This document shows, piece by piece, positions 24,493-34,656 of a DNA stretch of 45,457 nt. The first letter of the stretch is position 1; the number at the start of each line of letters is the position of its first letter. Below the pieces are notes generated by a model. It had not been told where the DNA came from and searched no databases. It saw nothing but the letters and a program-made list of their open reading frames with translations. Made by a program: the position numbers and the translations under genes. Source of the DNA: Chromera velia (lineage: Eukaryota; Sar; Chromeraceae); the NCBI GenBank assembly GCA_018398765.1, contig JAHBMJ010005747.1, forward strand, positions 1 through 45,457, written 5' to 3'.

Positions 24493-24498
24493 AATAAA
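24493..24498 (+). terminator. Possible polyadenylation signal AATAAA
   Basis: AATAAA lies 10 bases after the TGA of the giant gene. That distance would give a very short 3' UTR, and whether this lineage uses the canonical hexamer is not known from the sequence. Confidence 0.3.
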
Positions 24499-25650
24499 AA
24501 ATGGACGGGAGGAAGGAAACGACTGAAAAATGGAGACGGACTGAAGAGTTGGGCAGAGCTGACAGCACCAGCATGCCCAGCACGCATGGTGCCGTGGCGA
24601 TGATCAATAAGCATAAGCATAAGCATAAGAATGTGATTAAGAATGAAAAAAGGAAAAATTTCTAAAAAACGCACAGAGGGGGCTCAATTCACAGTCCACT
24701 TTCTCTCTTTGTTTTGCGTAGACAACCGACCAACAACTTTCCAGAACTTGCATGAAGTGACAAAGCTTTAGACAAACCGATAATGAAGTCTTTTCATTAA
24801 AATACTAACATTTACCAAATGATTGGGATTTTATCTGGTTTTTTTATAAATTTTCGTATCTGTGTTAACTGAATTTGATTCTAAGAAATGAAATTAGGGC
24901 CCAATACTAAAAAATTAGTGTGCATTTTGTTTTTCCTAAAAAATCTTCTAGAAAATGTTTTAAGTTAAATAATATGAGCAAAAGTTCACAGAATGTGAAG
25001 TCTCGGAAACTTTATTGACTTCAGTAAAAGTGTTATCAATTGAATTAAATTAAATTAAATTAAGCCATACAGTCAAAGCTTGGGCTGCTTGGTAATTCGC
25101 TGGTGAATATGAATGTTTGCAAGTGACACAGCAAGTATTAGTATATTTGGAATGGTTCCCTCTCAGTCAGCGGCCCAAAATATATAAGGTTCAAACTAGG
25201 AATCAGAACAGTCGTTAGTCGATCGCGGCCTAGGAAACCAGCTAGGCGGGCCACGGGGTATAGTCTGAGCCTCAGGAGTGAGGCACACCCCCCTGCCGTT
25301 TGCGGGGGCGACCTCGATCTATAAGACAAAACGGCGACAGTGCTCTAGCCTCTACGGCACCACTAAATCACTTATCACTTAAATCTTAGAATGATGATAT
25401 TTCTCTTAAAATCGAGCTTTGATGTTCTATTCTAAAATGAGGTCCCAATTGGGTATTGAATAGTTTGAACTTTAAAGAATTATATTTTGAATGGGGGGGG
25501 ACTAGGGGGAGGAAGCATTTAAGATCCGTTCCTAGCACGTCCGCCTCACTCTTGTCCTTCCACGTCTAGTTCCACGTCTACGCAACATTGTTTCTTGAAA
25601 ATTTGTGAATAAAAAATGTATCAATACTAGGCAATTGTAGGGCACTTGAT
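24499..25650. other. AT-rich intergenic block without a recognised gene
   Basis: Composition drops abruptly to AT-rich after the giant gene. Contents: a short (ATAAGC)n run near 24606-24633, an (AATTA)n run near 25040-25062, a GC-richer island near 25195-25325, and a run of eight G near 25493-25500. No open frame looks coding. The contrast with the neighbouring genes suggests old mobile-element or satellite sequence. Confidence 0.4.
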
Positions 25651-25657
25651 TTGTCAT

Positions 25658-27095
25658 TCATTCTTCCATTTCTCCCAACTGCGGCACCTTGAGCATCTCA
25701 TCTTCCTCCTCGGGCATATTGTCCCATATTGCCCCCACGTTGTTGAATCTGTTCGGAGTGTCTGGACGGAGAGGGTCGCTCCAGGGAAGGTCCGCGCGAG
25801 GGAGCTCTTGCACGCCGGGAGCGTCCACATCCACCTGGTTCATCTGGTCGACGAACTTCAAAAATTTGCTGACTTCCGGAATCAAGTCGGTGATCTGCAC
25901 CATCGATCGACACGCAAGAAAGAAAGGAAGAGGCGGTCTCTTTTTTCAGAAGTCCTCTCAAATGCATGCGTACACGAGAAGACGAAAACACGCAACAAAG
26001 AAAGGAAGAGGCAGTCTCCTTGTTAAGAAGTCCTCTCAAATGCATGCGTACACGAGAAGACGAAAACACGCAACAAAGAAAGGAAGAGGCAGTCTCTTTG
26101 TTAAGAAGTCCTCTCAAATGCATGCGTACACAAGAAGACGAAAACACGCAAGAAAGAAAGGAAGAGGCGGTCTCTTTATTAAGAAGTCCTCTCAAATGCA
26201 TGCGTACACGAGAAGACGAAATCTGTGAGAAGGGCATGAAACTGCACGCGTTGATTCAAACACAAGCAGAAAAAAAGACGCATTCTATGCCCGTCAGCAA
26301 CAAAACCACAGGGGCATTCAGCTACAGCTCGAGGGTCCGGTATGGGAGCCCACCTACAATGGCGCGTACAGAAAGAGAACAAACGTCATGCGGAACACAT
26401 TCCTTTCAAAATACGCTCTCTGCCTGTGTCCAGGGAACTGCGTAAATTCGTTCGGTTGATCGTTCTTGTCGCTCCTCACATCAGGATACACCCCCAATCT
26501 TCTTGCCGTTCTCTTCAATTGCGTGAAATCTCCCCGACCGATGGTTGATTGTCTCATTGTTTCCCTCCATTTTCCTCTCTTTTTTCCCTCTCAGACTGCA
26601 CGGTCAGTCAGTCCACTCACCTCATTCTCGCTAACAGAGAGTCCTGCGAGCTTTGCCGTGTTCTTCAACAGCTCCGCTGTCACCTCCACCTCCCCCCCCC
26701 TTTCCCCGGAATCTGGCGACATGAGGGTACGCAGGCACGAAAGAATAAATGAGCGATTCTCGAATTCAAAAAAACATTCGTACGGGACACAAACTCTCAC
26801 ACCCACATGAAGGGACCGATAGGAGGGTTGCTGGACAGACAGCACAGAGCGAGCAAAATCTGAGAGGGGGTGAGCGATAATAACTCACTCTCTCACATAC
26901 ACACACACTGAAGGGAGAGGGGGGGGGGGAACATAAAGAAGCACCCAATGAAAGGGGGAAAGGAAGCGACAGGCGCGGGATGATGATAAGGCCAGTCCAG
27001 GATAAAGAAAACCGTCGGGAACATCGAGGAGGCGGCAATCAGACGAGGAAGTGCAAGTGCATTTTTGAGAGGTGGAAAGCGGCAAGCAATGAGCA

Positions 27096-27136
<41 letters not shown>

Positions 27137-27497
27137 CACACATGCAGCCTTGGCCGCCCTTTCGTGCTCTTCTGGTACCGCCCAGTCCGCGCCGAGACAA
27201 ACACACGACGGCGCACAACCTCACGCACACAAGGAATACAGGCGAAACCCCCCCCCCCAAACACCCTCACGCACTCACTGGGACACACTTAAGGAGGGCG
27301 CTCGCCAACTCAGTCTCTGACCTGAGGTCTCTGCCTTCAGACTGCTCACGTGAGAGGGAGAAGACTCCGACTTTTGCCGTCTCCCTCCAGCGACCCTGTT
27401 TGTTGAGCGCCTCATCAGAAATGGACCTGCACAGCAGTCTATCCAAAGAATCACGCAATGTTCCACTGAGTGCTTGTAACAATAGCGAACTGGTCAT
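25658..27497 (-). CDS. gatC: GatC-like subunit C of Glu-tRNA(Gln)/Asp-tRNA(Asn) amidotransferase, organelle-targeted
   Basis: GatC holds the GatA-GatB amidotransferase together, which converts misacylated Glu-tRNA(Gln) to Gln-tRNA(Gln) in bacteria and organelles. The last exon, 25894-25658, encodes 78 residues with the family pattern: FLKFVDQMNQVD, then DPLRPD, then NMPEEEDEMLKVP, matching GatC's LNEVDT / LRPD / NAPE-x-ED-x-x-x-VP layout. The exon before it ends at 26621 with donor GTGAGT and encodes VTAELLKNTAKLAGLSVSENE, like the GatC N-terminal helix. Joined in phase 0, the spacing between SENE and the VDQMNQVD helix equals that of bacterial GatC. Further upstream, 27497 down to about 27287, a frame starting MTSSLLLQALSG is rich in Arg, Ser and Leu and looks like a mitochondrial or plastid presequence. 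Donor GTGTCC at 27286 and an acceptor at 26713-26714 would join it in frame, but that junction is uncertain. Core assignment strong, 5' structure tentative. Confidence 0.75.
25921..26225. repeat. 78-bp minisatellite, about 3.9 copies, inside the GatC intron
   Basis: Nearly identical units begin at 25921, 25999, 26077 and 26155. Each contains AGAAAGGAAGAGGC, GTCCTCTCAAATGCATGCG and an ACGAGAAGACGAAA-type stretch. As 78 is a multiple of three and the unit lacks stops in some frames, spurious open frames cross it on both strands. It lies in the last intron of the GatC gene. Confidence 0.9.
27096..27141. repeat. (CA)n microsatellite
   Basis: CA tract within the presumed first intron of the GatC-like gene. 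Confidence 0.9.
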
Positions 27498-28304
27498 CTC
27501 ATTCCTTCTCACAGACCTGAGCCAAACCCCATCACACGAGGAGACGGCTGCCTCCCGTCGCTCCCAAGGACCAGAAGTGCAGAGAGGAGCACGGAGCCCG
27601 CACGGGAGGGCTTCATCGCTCAACTGAGGGAGAATGAGAAGAGAAGCACGTGGGGAACTGTCAAAGCTCAATTGAGAAGAGGCCTTCTTTGTCGGGGGAT
27701 CTCTGTCACGAAATCAACTACCTCCCACTACAGCAGTTGCGAGACCATGAGGCAAGCTCGAGCCCTTGTTGTCATATGCTGACTTCAGTGGCGCGCATAG
27801 GCATTCGCTGGACACTGAGGTGACTGAACTGACTGTAAACGTAAGGCTGTCGAGCGGACTGGCTGTCGTGTGAGGAAGGAGACGTACATGCATTTTTCCG
27901 GCAGATGTAATTCGATGATTGATAATCATTGATTGCGGCGTCGCCTCAAAATTTTCCACCCGCGCGGCGCCGCGCGGGCGAGTGCACCCCTCTATAATTT
28001 CGCGCCGCCGCGCAAATTCCGCTTGCATGAAACAACATCTGCATGCGTGAACAACATGTGAACAACACGTGTCTTTGATTAATAATTCAAGTCGTTCTGC
28101 CAGCGGCTTTCATGTGGCTTTCTCATGCTCCGCAGCTCCAGACTGCTTGTTACCTGAACGGTTGACTCTACTGACCTTGCGGTTGCGTGACCTCTGGCAC
28201 ATATTCTTGCTCACCCTTGACTGCTTCTTCAACTTGTTCATCTGTTGACTAGAAGACCACGACATAGTATAACCATACTCAAGTGTGACGTACCACTGCA
28301 CAGA
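27498..28304. promoter_or_regulatory. Putative divergent promoter region between the GatC-like and OmpA-like genes
   Basis: The two start codons face away from each other across about 800 bp. The right half contains a perfect 20-bp GC palindrome at 27959-27978, a TATAAT-containing segment just after it near 27990-28000, and repeated AACAACA/GTGAACAAC motifs around 28031-28060. No convincing coding frame. Promoter role is inferred from position only. Confidence 0.35.
27959..27978. repeat. Perfect 20-bp GC palindrome
   Basis: CCCGCGCGGC followed directly by its reverse complement, with no spacer. It sits in a locally GC-rich island within otherwise mixed intergenic sequence and could form a cruciform or bind a dimeric factor. 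Confidence 0.85.
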
Positions 28305-29123
28305 ATGCAGATCGTTTGCCTCGTTGCGTTTGCTGTCTTTGGGTTCGTCTCATGTGACGAGTCCCCCCGATTTCTGAGGGCCCAGGCGGCCTCTGAGGCC
28401 GGAGTTCCTGAGGAACACTTCACAGGAGACCTGACCTCCATGAAGGAGACCCTGCAGACGGCACTGGCCAAAAAGGGGCCCAAAGACCCCAAAACCCACT
28501 TGTGCTGTCAGATCAAGGGGGCAAAGCAGGGGGGGGCAGTCGGATCCTTCACATACGACTGCTACACAGAAGACGATGAGGGTGAATACTGCGCAGAGCA
28601 CTATGACCCGATGGTCGTATCTTTCGACAACAGCACCATGGTGATCCTCTCCTCCCCCCCCAAAATGGTGGCAGTGCCTGCCAACGCATTCGGTCTTGAA
28701 TTCTGGGTGGTTGTTATCCCTCTTGCCGTCTTGGCCGTGGTCGGTTGGGTTCTTTTCTTCCTCACCTGCTGCTCTGACTACAAACTGGTCAGCAGTGGAG
28801 ACAAGGAAGCCGCACACGAAGAACTGAAGGCCGTTCTTGAGACGGGCAGCATCGCATTTGACGGGGGTGCACACTCCCTCAAGAAGGAGGGGACGGAAAC
28901 GCTGGATCGAATAGCCGAGGTGTTGAAGAGATACCCGTCTGTGAAGATCAAGATCGACGGGCACACCGACGGAGACAACATGCAGCTGAGTGTGAACAGA
29001 GTAAATACGACAAAGAAATATCTGGAGGATCAGGGCGTGACCAACGAGATGGAGACACAGGGCTGGTCCGACAAGCATCCAGAAATCAAAAACAAAAAGC
29101 TCGTCCGCGTGTATCCCCTGTAA
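28305..29123 (+). CDS. Signal-peptide membrane protein with C-terminal OmpA-like domain
   Basis: Intronless frame of 272 residues. I chose the ATG at 28305 because it directly precedes a signal peptide (hydrophobic residues 3-16, ending VSC). Residues 17-130 form a luminal or extracellular part with five cysteines and one N-glycosylation sequon (NST, 109-111). Residues 131-155 are a transmembrane helix (FWVVVIPLAVLAVVGWVLFF) followed by CC. Residues 170-272 resemble an OmpA/MotB peptidoglycan-associated domain: an EL..VLETGSIAFD start, DGHTDGDN (218-225), LS (228-229), R232, and a final GW..KHPE segment. In bacteria this fold binds diaminopimelate of peptidoglycan. With one cleaved signal and one helix, the domain here would face the cytosol, so peptidoglycan binding in the periplasmic sense is unlikely. 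Family assignment is by motif; function unknown. Confidence 0.75.
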   Translation: MQIVCLVAFAVFGFVSCDESPRFLRAQAASEAGVPEEHFTGDLTSMKETLQTALAKKGPKDPKTHLCCQIKGAKQGGAVGSFTYDCYTEDDEGEYCAEHYDPMVVSFDNSTMVILSSPPKMVAVPANAFGLEFWVVVIPLAVLAVVGWVLFFLTCCSDYKLVSSGDKEAAHEELKAVLETGSIAFDGGAHSLKKEGTETLDRIAEVLKRYPSVKIKIDGHTDGDNMQLSVNRVNTTKKYLEDQGVTNEMETQGWSDKHPEIKNKKLVRVYPL

Positions 29124-29143
29124 GGTCCCCCCTCGCACCCACA

Positions 29144-29182
<39 letters not shown>

Positions 29183-29843
29183 AGAAACACCGAGGGAGAA
29201 AATTTCACTGGAGATTGGTATATCTGCCCGGTCGACTGACCGACAGACGAACTCTCTCATTGTTGCACGGTCGGACTGCATGGCCGTGTGTCGTACTCTC
29301 AATCCATTTGAATGAAGGGAAATGTGACTAAGAGGCCTCAGTGAACAGCAGAGGGAGTCCGTTCGTTTTTCTTTTGTTTCTTTTGGTCATCCATCCGTCA
29401 TTCACGCCTTCGCGTTTCTTTTGTGCTTTCACGTGTTGGTGATTCTCTCTTCTGTCTGTCTCCACACATTTTGTGTCAGTCTGTTTGTGTGTCCTTTGGA
29501 CTCGGTTCCCCTCTTTCTGTCAGTTAGTCAGTCCACTCTGTACTACGTTGACCGGGATAGAGGGAAAGAGGGGAGGGAGACAGTCAGAAAGAGAGAAGCA
29601 GTGAGAGCACAGACAGAATCCTTCACAACCCCAACGCAATCATGCCACATCCACACACACACTTCCAGAAAGAGAGAGCACGGCAGAGAGAAGGATTTAC
29701 ACACGGAGACACACACTCAGATTCATACACACACGTATTGAGAGAGAAAAGCAGAGGAAAAGCGGGAATGAAATAGAGACGCCAGGGTGCAAAGACGCCC
29801 GGCACATACGCAACGCGAGAGACCAGAAAAGAAGCAAGTCAAG

Positions 29844-29888
<45 letters not shown>

Positions 29889-30448
29889 TGCTCCTGAAGA
29901 AGAGCCCGAGAAGTCAGAGAGGAAGGAGATGAGGAGAAGGCCAATAAACGAGCAGAGAGGGGGAGAAACGTGAAGGAAGGTGTCAAGCTCTTGATCGAAA
30001 CACGCACACGTACAGACAAAAATGAATTCCCCCGAACGCCAGATGCAAATGCAAAGATCAGTTCTCTCTGAGCATTTGTTCTCGTCAAGAGAGAGAGGGA
30101 GAGGGACAGACTCAGAGAGAACCCAACTAACCAGATTCGTAGATCAGCATCTGTCCTCTCTTTTCCTCACTCTCACCTTTTCCCTCTGTCCTCTCCGTAA
30201 TATTCCAGTGTCCTTCTCCTTTCATCTCCAAGATAACAAGTCACAAACGGAGGAAAGAAATTTACCAATTCGTTCAACCTCGTTTCTTTCGCTTCTGCTC
30301 TCTCTAATCCATTTGTGTATGCATTCATGTATCCCCGATCCATCTTGTTTGGAATCTTGGGCAGACCAGACAGCATCATCGAATCTCCTTTCTTATTTCT
30401 GTTGAGTAAGGAAAGGAAGCGGCGGTCGAATGGGAACGTGAGAAGGGA

Positions 30449-30481
<33 letters not shown>

Positions 30482-30949
30482 CTTGATTCTCTTTTGGTGC
30501 ATTTAATGTCTGGACCGACTGCCTGGAGTCGATCTGGGGTTTTCCTGTTTTTCTTTGGTCAACGGCCGGTTGATCATTTGCACTTAATTGCCTTCAGTGC
30601 TGCCTTCTCTCTCTCCACTAGGCCGATGTACTGCGATGCATCGGGTCAATCAAATTTTTTATGCGTCGGGTTTGTTCATCTGGAGACTTCTGACTCCTTC
30701 TGCTGGTACGCGTCATTCCAAGACGGCAGGGTGTCAGAAAAGGAACAGAAGAGGAGGCACAGAAGAGGGGTGGAAAACAAGCAGAAAACTTGATGTGGCC
30801 CAATGGCAGCATCCAAGTCTTCATATGCAGAGATGCGGAGGAACTCTACGGTAGTCTCTACCACGGATAGACACGCTGTTGAATACACTAGCAATGAGCC
30901 TGAGAACTGGTGCGGAAGTATGTTGACTGAGGAACTTGACTCGTATATA
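29124..30949. other. Intergenic region with microsatellites
   Basis: No gene seen. It holds (CA)n just after the OmpA-like stop (about 29141-29177), (GA)n at about 29849-29882, (CTTT)n at about 30451-30479, and scattered purine-rich and pyrimidine-rich stretches. Open frames here lack coding character and cross simple repeats. Confidence 0.5.
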
Positions 30950-31625
30950 TAACTCTCATCCTAAGATTTATCTCGGTGAATATATCATCAAATCATTTTT
31001 GAAATAATCAACTATACTGTAGTAGTATATCATATATTAATTAAATTTTTTAATGTGTTGAATTAAACTAGCTATTAATGAATGTTACCAGGTGTAGCCG
31101 GCTAATAGATTGAATAACTCTTACAAAGAAAAGTTATTTTAAGAATTATCATTATCATACGCCATCGCCATCGGCCTATAACTAGGCGTCTAGCGTTCGG
31201 CGGCAACGCACGATCGAGGCAGTTTGGTTCTTTACACCAGCAGTAATTAGTTTTAATTTGAAAAGTACATGTTGTTTAGGATAGGATTAGGATTAGGATT
31301 TATGTCCGGAGGATTGCCTTCCCACCCTAATGCCGAATGTCCGACGTGCAGCTTCCAAGAAAAGCGCCTAGACGCATCAGACCTCCTTAGCCGGCCTGCA
31401 CAGGTCTAGCCTGTGCCGCAAACGGTTTACAATTGAAGAAAAAACATACGCGGCATCATTTTTCCTTTATCTGAATGACTTTCTTGTTCTGATCTGAGGC
31501 CATCTGGCAGAGGGGCAAAATGCTGCCAAAAGTAAAACGACTTTTAGTACTGAAACGCAAGAGAGAAAGGGAGAGAAAGAATTAAGACTTTAAGAGAAGA
31601 GATTAAGACCAAGTGAGAGAGAGAA
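30950..31625. other. AT-rich block with a motif shared with 42656-42675
   Basis: Strongly AT-rich up to about 31150, then a segment containing TAGCGTTCGGCGGCAACGCA at 31191-31210, three copies of GGATTA near 31280-31300, and mixed sequence. No coding frame. Probably decayed mobile-element sequence. Confidence 0.4.
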
Positions 31626-31926
31626 TGTCCTGGACTGCCTGGCAGTGCCAGGACGACTCGAGTTTGGATGGCGACGCCAGCGCGGGCTCAGGCATTCCAC
31701 ATGCGCCGATACGACGCGGGCCTTTCTGCAGGTGTTTGAGTACCCGGGTCTTGGTCTTCGTTGACGCGGGCCTTTCTGCAGGTGTTTGAGTGCTGGGGTT
31801 TTGGTCCTTACACGCTGTGACTGGAGTTTGAAAGCCTTGCAGATTGATTAACTCTAGGAGATGGATGTTGTCTTGTAACTGCTGTCCTGTAGCTTCAGTC
31901 TGTCCTGTCACACGTAATCAGTCTGC
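31626..31926 (+). repeat. 301-bp direct repeat, copy 1
   Basis: Matches 32167-32467 over its whole length with scattered substitutions and the same overall length. It starts TGTCCTGGACTGCCTGGC, with an imperfect hairpin around CCTGGCAGTGCCAGG. Inside is a nested tandem of about 50 bp built on GACGCGGGCCTTTCTGCAGG. Confidence 0.85.
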
Positions 31927-32166
31927 ATAGCACTAGCATGGAGTTGAAAGTTGAGTTGTTGAAGTTGGGAGGATTGAGATGGTGGATTGAGAATAGGAAT
32001 TGACTTGACAATCTGGTGTCCTTAGTATCTTGTGTATCTGAGCTTGTGAACCCTTTATGCCTTCTGGAATCCATCAGCATAGGACGGAACCTTTAGGACT
32101 CTCTCTAGCTTAATAGTTCTCTGTGTCCAGCGCCTGTGTCTCGACTAGCTCAAAGAGGGAGGCATA

Positions 32167-32467
32167 TGTCCTGGACTGCCTGGCGGCGCCAGGACGACTC
32201 GGGTTCGGATAATAACGCCAGCGCGGGCTCAGGCATTCCACATGTGCCGATACGACGCGGGCCTTTCTGCAGGTGTTTGAGTGCCCGGGTCTTGGTCCTC
32301 GCTTGACGCGGGCCTTTCTGCAGGTGTTTGAGTGCCGGGGTCTTGGTCTTTGCACGCTGTGACTGGAGTTCGAAAGCCTTGCAGATTGATTAACTCTGGG
32401 AAATAGATGTTGTCTTATAGCTGCTGTCCTGTAGCTTGAGTTTGTCCTGTCACATGAATTCAGTCTG
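32167..32467 (+). repeat. 301-bp direct repeat, copy 2
   Basis: Second copy, 541 bp downstream of the first in the same orientation. The 240-bp spacer shows no open frame. The pair could be solo or terminal repeats of a short non-autonomous element, or a segmental tandem duplication of 541 bp. Confidence 0.85.
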
Positions 32468-32658
32468 TTTGCATGTCATGTTTAATTCTCTGTCAAGTAC
32501 AGGGATGAAAACGACTGTTTTGGAGAGAGATTGGATTAGAGGGAATGAGATGCGGATTAGGTTAATCGAGGTATCTTGACGATCTTTGTCTTTTCACCGC
32601 CTTCTAGCCTATCCTATTGAGTGTTATAACTAGCTCATGACAAGAACACGTTTATTTT

Positions 32659-33160
32659 ATACTTTTCAGAGTAACCCAGAACATTTTTTTTCCTGAGACG
32701 CGCAAAGGGGAACGGTAAAGCCATCTCTCTTCTTATGGATTGCTTTTTGTCGTTCTGTCTGACTCAGAAAGATGAAATGACAGGGAGAGTGATAAGAAAC
32801 AAAACTTTAACCAGAGTGAGAAAAAAGAACAAAGAATTAAGACTAGGTGAGAAAAAGAGAGAAGTACTCTTCTGTTTTCTTTCATACTTTTCTGAGTAAC
32901 CAAGAACGTTCTTTTTCCAAGACGCACAGAGGGGAATGGAAAACCCTCTCTCTTCTTATGGGTCGCTTCTTGTTGTTCTGTCCAACTCAAAAAGGGTGAG
33001 GTGACAGAGAGCTTGAGAGTTGCAGAAAAGAAACTTTCAAACAGAGAAGAAAAAGGAAAGCCTTAGGGAAATTGAGTGTTCACTTCTCTTTTCTTTCATA
33101 CTTTTCAGAGTCACCAAGAACGTTCTTTTCCCGAGACATACAGAAGGGATTGATTGATTC
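32659..33160. repeat. Degenerate tandem array, period about 215-225 bp
   Basis: Three units begin ATACTTTTC(A/T)GAGT at 32659, 32884 and 33098. Each is followed by AAGAACGTTCTTT-like, GAGACGCACAGAGGGGA-like and (first two units only) TCTCTCTTCTTATGG-like segments. The third unit breaks off near 33150. Confidence 0.75.
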
Positions 33161-33848
33161 ATTCAAAGTTAATTCATTGATTGATTACTTTAAAATATAA
33201 TTAACTTAATTAATTGTGATGATGATTTGATTTGAGACTTTATGCTCTAACTAGATATACACGCAACGCCAGCAGCGTGACTAGCTGAGAGTAGTAGTTG
33301 TAATAACATATACTCTAAAATACTCTAGTAGAAAATACTGTCAGAACATCAACCCATGCATGTACAAAATCAAATGGATTACGCAACTAGTTACGCAAAG
33401 TCCCTCTTTGCCCATTGAGTTGAAATTACTGTTGAATAGAGATGCTCATAATTAGTAAATGTATTATTAAATAGCGGTTGCGTCGCAAACAGAGCGGAGA
33501 GTTCCGTAATTTCCAAGATTTCACGCAAACGGCAGGGTTCGCTACACCACATCCCGCAACTCTTTTTTCCCTCACCAAACAGCTGTCGAGACTAGAGAGG
33601 AAGACACACGTACCACAAAAAAGAAGGAAAGAAAAAACCAACGGGAAATCGGAAGGTCTGATGGAGAACGGGAGAAAAGGGGGCCGGAAAGATTCGAGGA
33701 AGGACAAAAAGGAAAAAGCGCCAAAGGAAAGTAAGAAAGGAGAACGATGGAGAAGAGGAGTAGCATAGGGAACAAAGCAGGGAGGGAGGACAAAGAAAAG
33801 GGAACAACCAAAATGCAGAGACGAATCTAAGCTTCACATGCACGCATA

Positions 33849-33914
<66 letters not shown>

Positions 33915-34656
33915 CCTGCCTTTCGCTTGCGTGTTTTTTTTATTTCCTTGCGGTCGAATGAGAACATTTTCCTGCAGCAGATGCTTCTTTGAGAAAGACG
34001 CGAGCAGTTCGTCGGTCCAGTCCAACTCGGGAAGTTTGCATGTTGAACTTCGCGCTTTCATACGCAGACAGCAAGGAAGAGAATTAAGAAAAAGAGGAGT
34101 GAAGAAATGGACAACGGGACCTCATTTCTTTCTGTCAAGACATGAAAGTCAGCAGAAACGATACGAAAATGGAAAGATGAATTGAATTCGGTCAACGAAA
34201 TGTGCGTCCAGATCCACAACCCAAAACCTAGGTGCGCAAACCCAATTTTAATTCTCCGACCTCTTCCGGCTCCTTTGACGTTTTCTTCATATTCAAGAGG
34301 GAATAGTTTCTCACTTCCTTTCCACCTTTCTTCTCTGCCCCCGCCTCTGCTCCTTTCACTTCTACAAGAGGGAGGCACTCACGCGGCTTTTGCTAGCCGA
34401 CATGCCCCCCCCATCCACCTCATGCTTTCCATTCAGGATTGCACTATCTTGATTGGTCTACGTGACCCATCAGTCCAGATTCCGTGCATATGGATTGAAC
34501 AAGCAGAGGCAAGTGTCAGTGGCCACTTAGTTCAGGCCAAGTCCGACCGCAACAATTCACCCTCCCTCCCGCCCGCCTTCCCTCCCTCTCTTCCGTGTCC
34601 TCCTCCCCCTCCCCAGCTTCTTTCTCCTCTGCTTCACTCACATCCCGAAGCTATAC
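33161..34656. other. Region downstream of the minus-strand gene; mostly non-coding, one tentative exon
   Basis: 33161-33480 is AT-rich. 33853-33912 is a (CA)n(GA)n microsatellite. On the minus strand 33971-33914, right after an acceptor CTGCAG, encodes ENVLIRPQGNKKNTQAK and may be a further exon of the gene at 34657-37922, but its length leaves phase 1 and no next exon was found. The rest shows no supported gene. Confidence 0.3.
33852..33912. repeat. (CA)n(GA)n microsatellite
   Basis: CA then GA tract, downstream of the minus-strand low-complexity gene. Confidence 0.9.

Noticed and set aside
25195..25325. GC-richer island in the AT block that might be a tRNA or tRNA-derived SINE
   Set aside because: GACCTCGATCT is only a poor B-box match and I could not fold a cloverleaf or find a convincing A box at the right distance.
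25921..26225. CRISPR-like array
   Set aside because: The 78-bp units are contiguous, with no unique spacers; this is a minisatellite in a eukaryotic intron.
28368..28379. RFLR shortly after the signal peptide of the OmpA-like protein, resembling an RxLR effector motif
   Set aside because: A four-residue match is expected often by chance, there is no dEER-like segment, and the protein has a transmembrane helix and an OmpA-like domain.
31270..31305. GGATTA repeats resembling an interstitial telomere tract
   Set aside because: Only about three copies, and the unit differs from common telomere repeats such as TTTAGGG.
33478..33768. 96-codon Lys/Arg-rich plus-strand frame
   Set aside because: Purine-rich low-complexity sequence with no splice context or domain.
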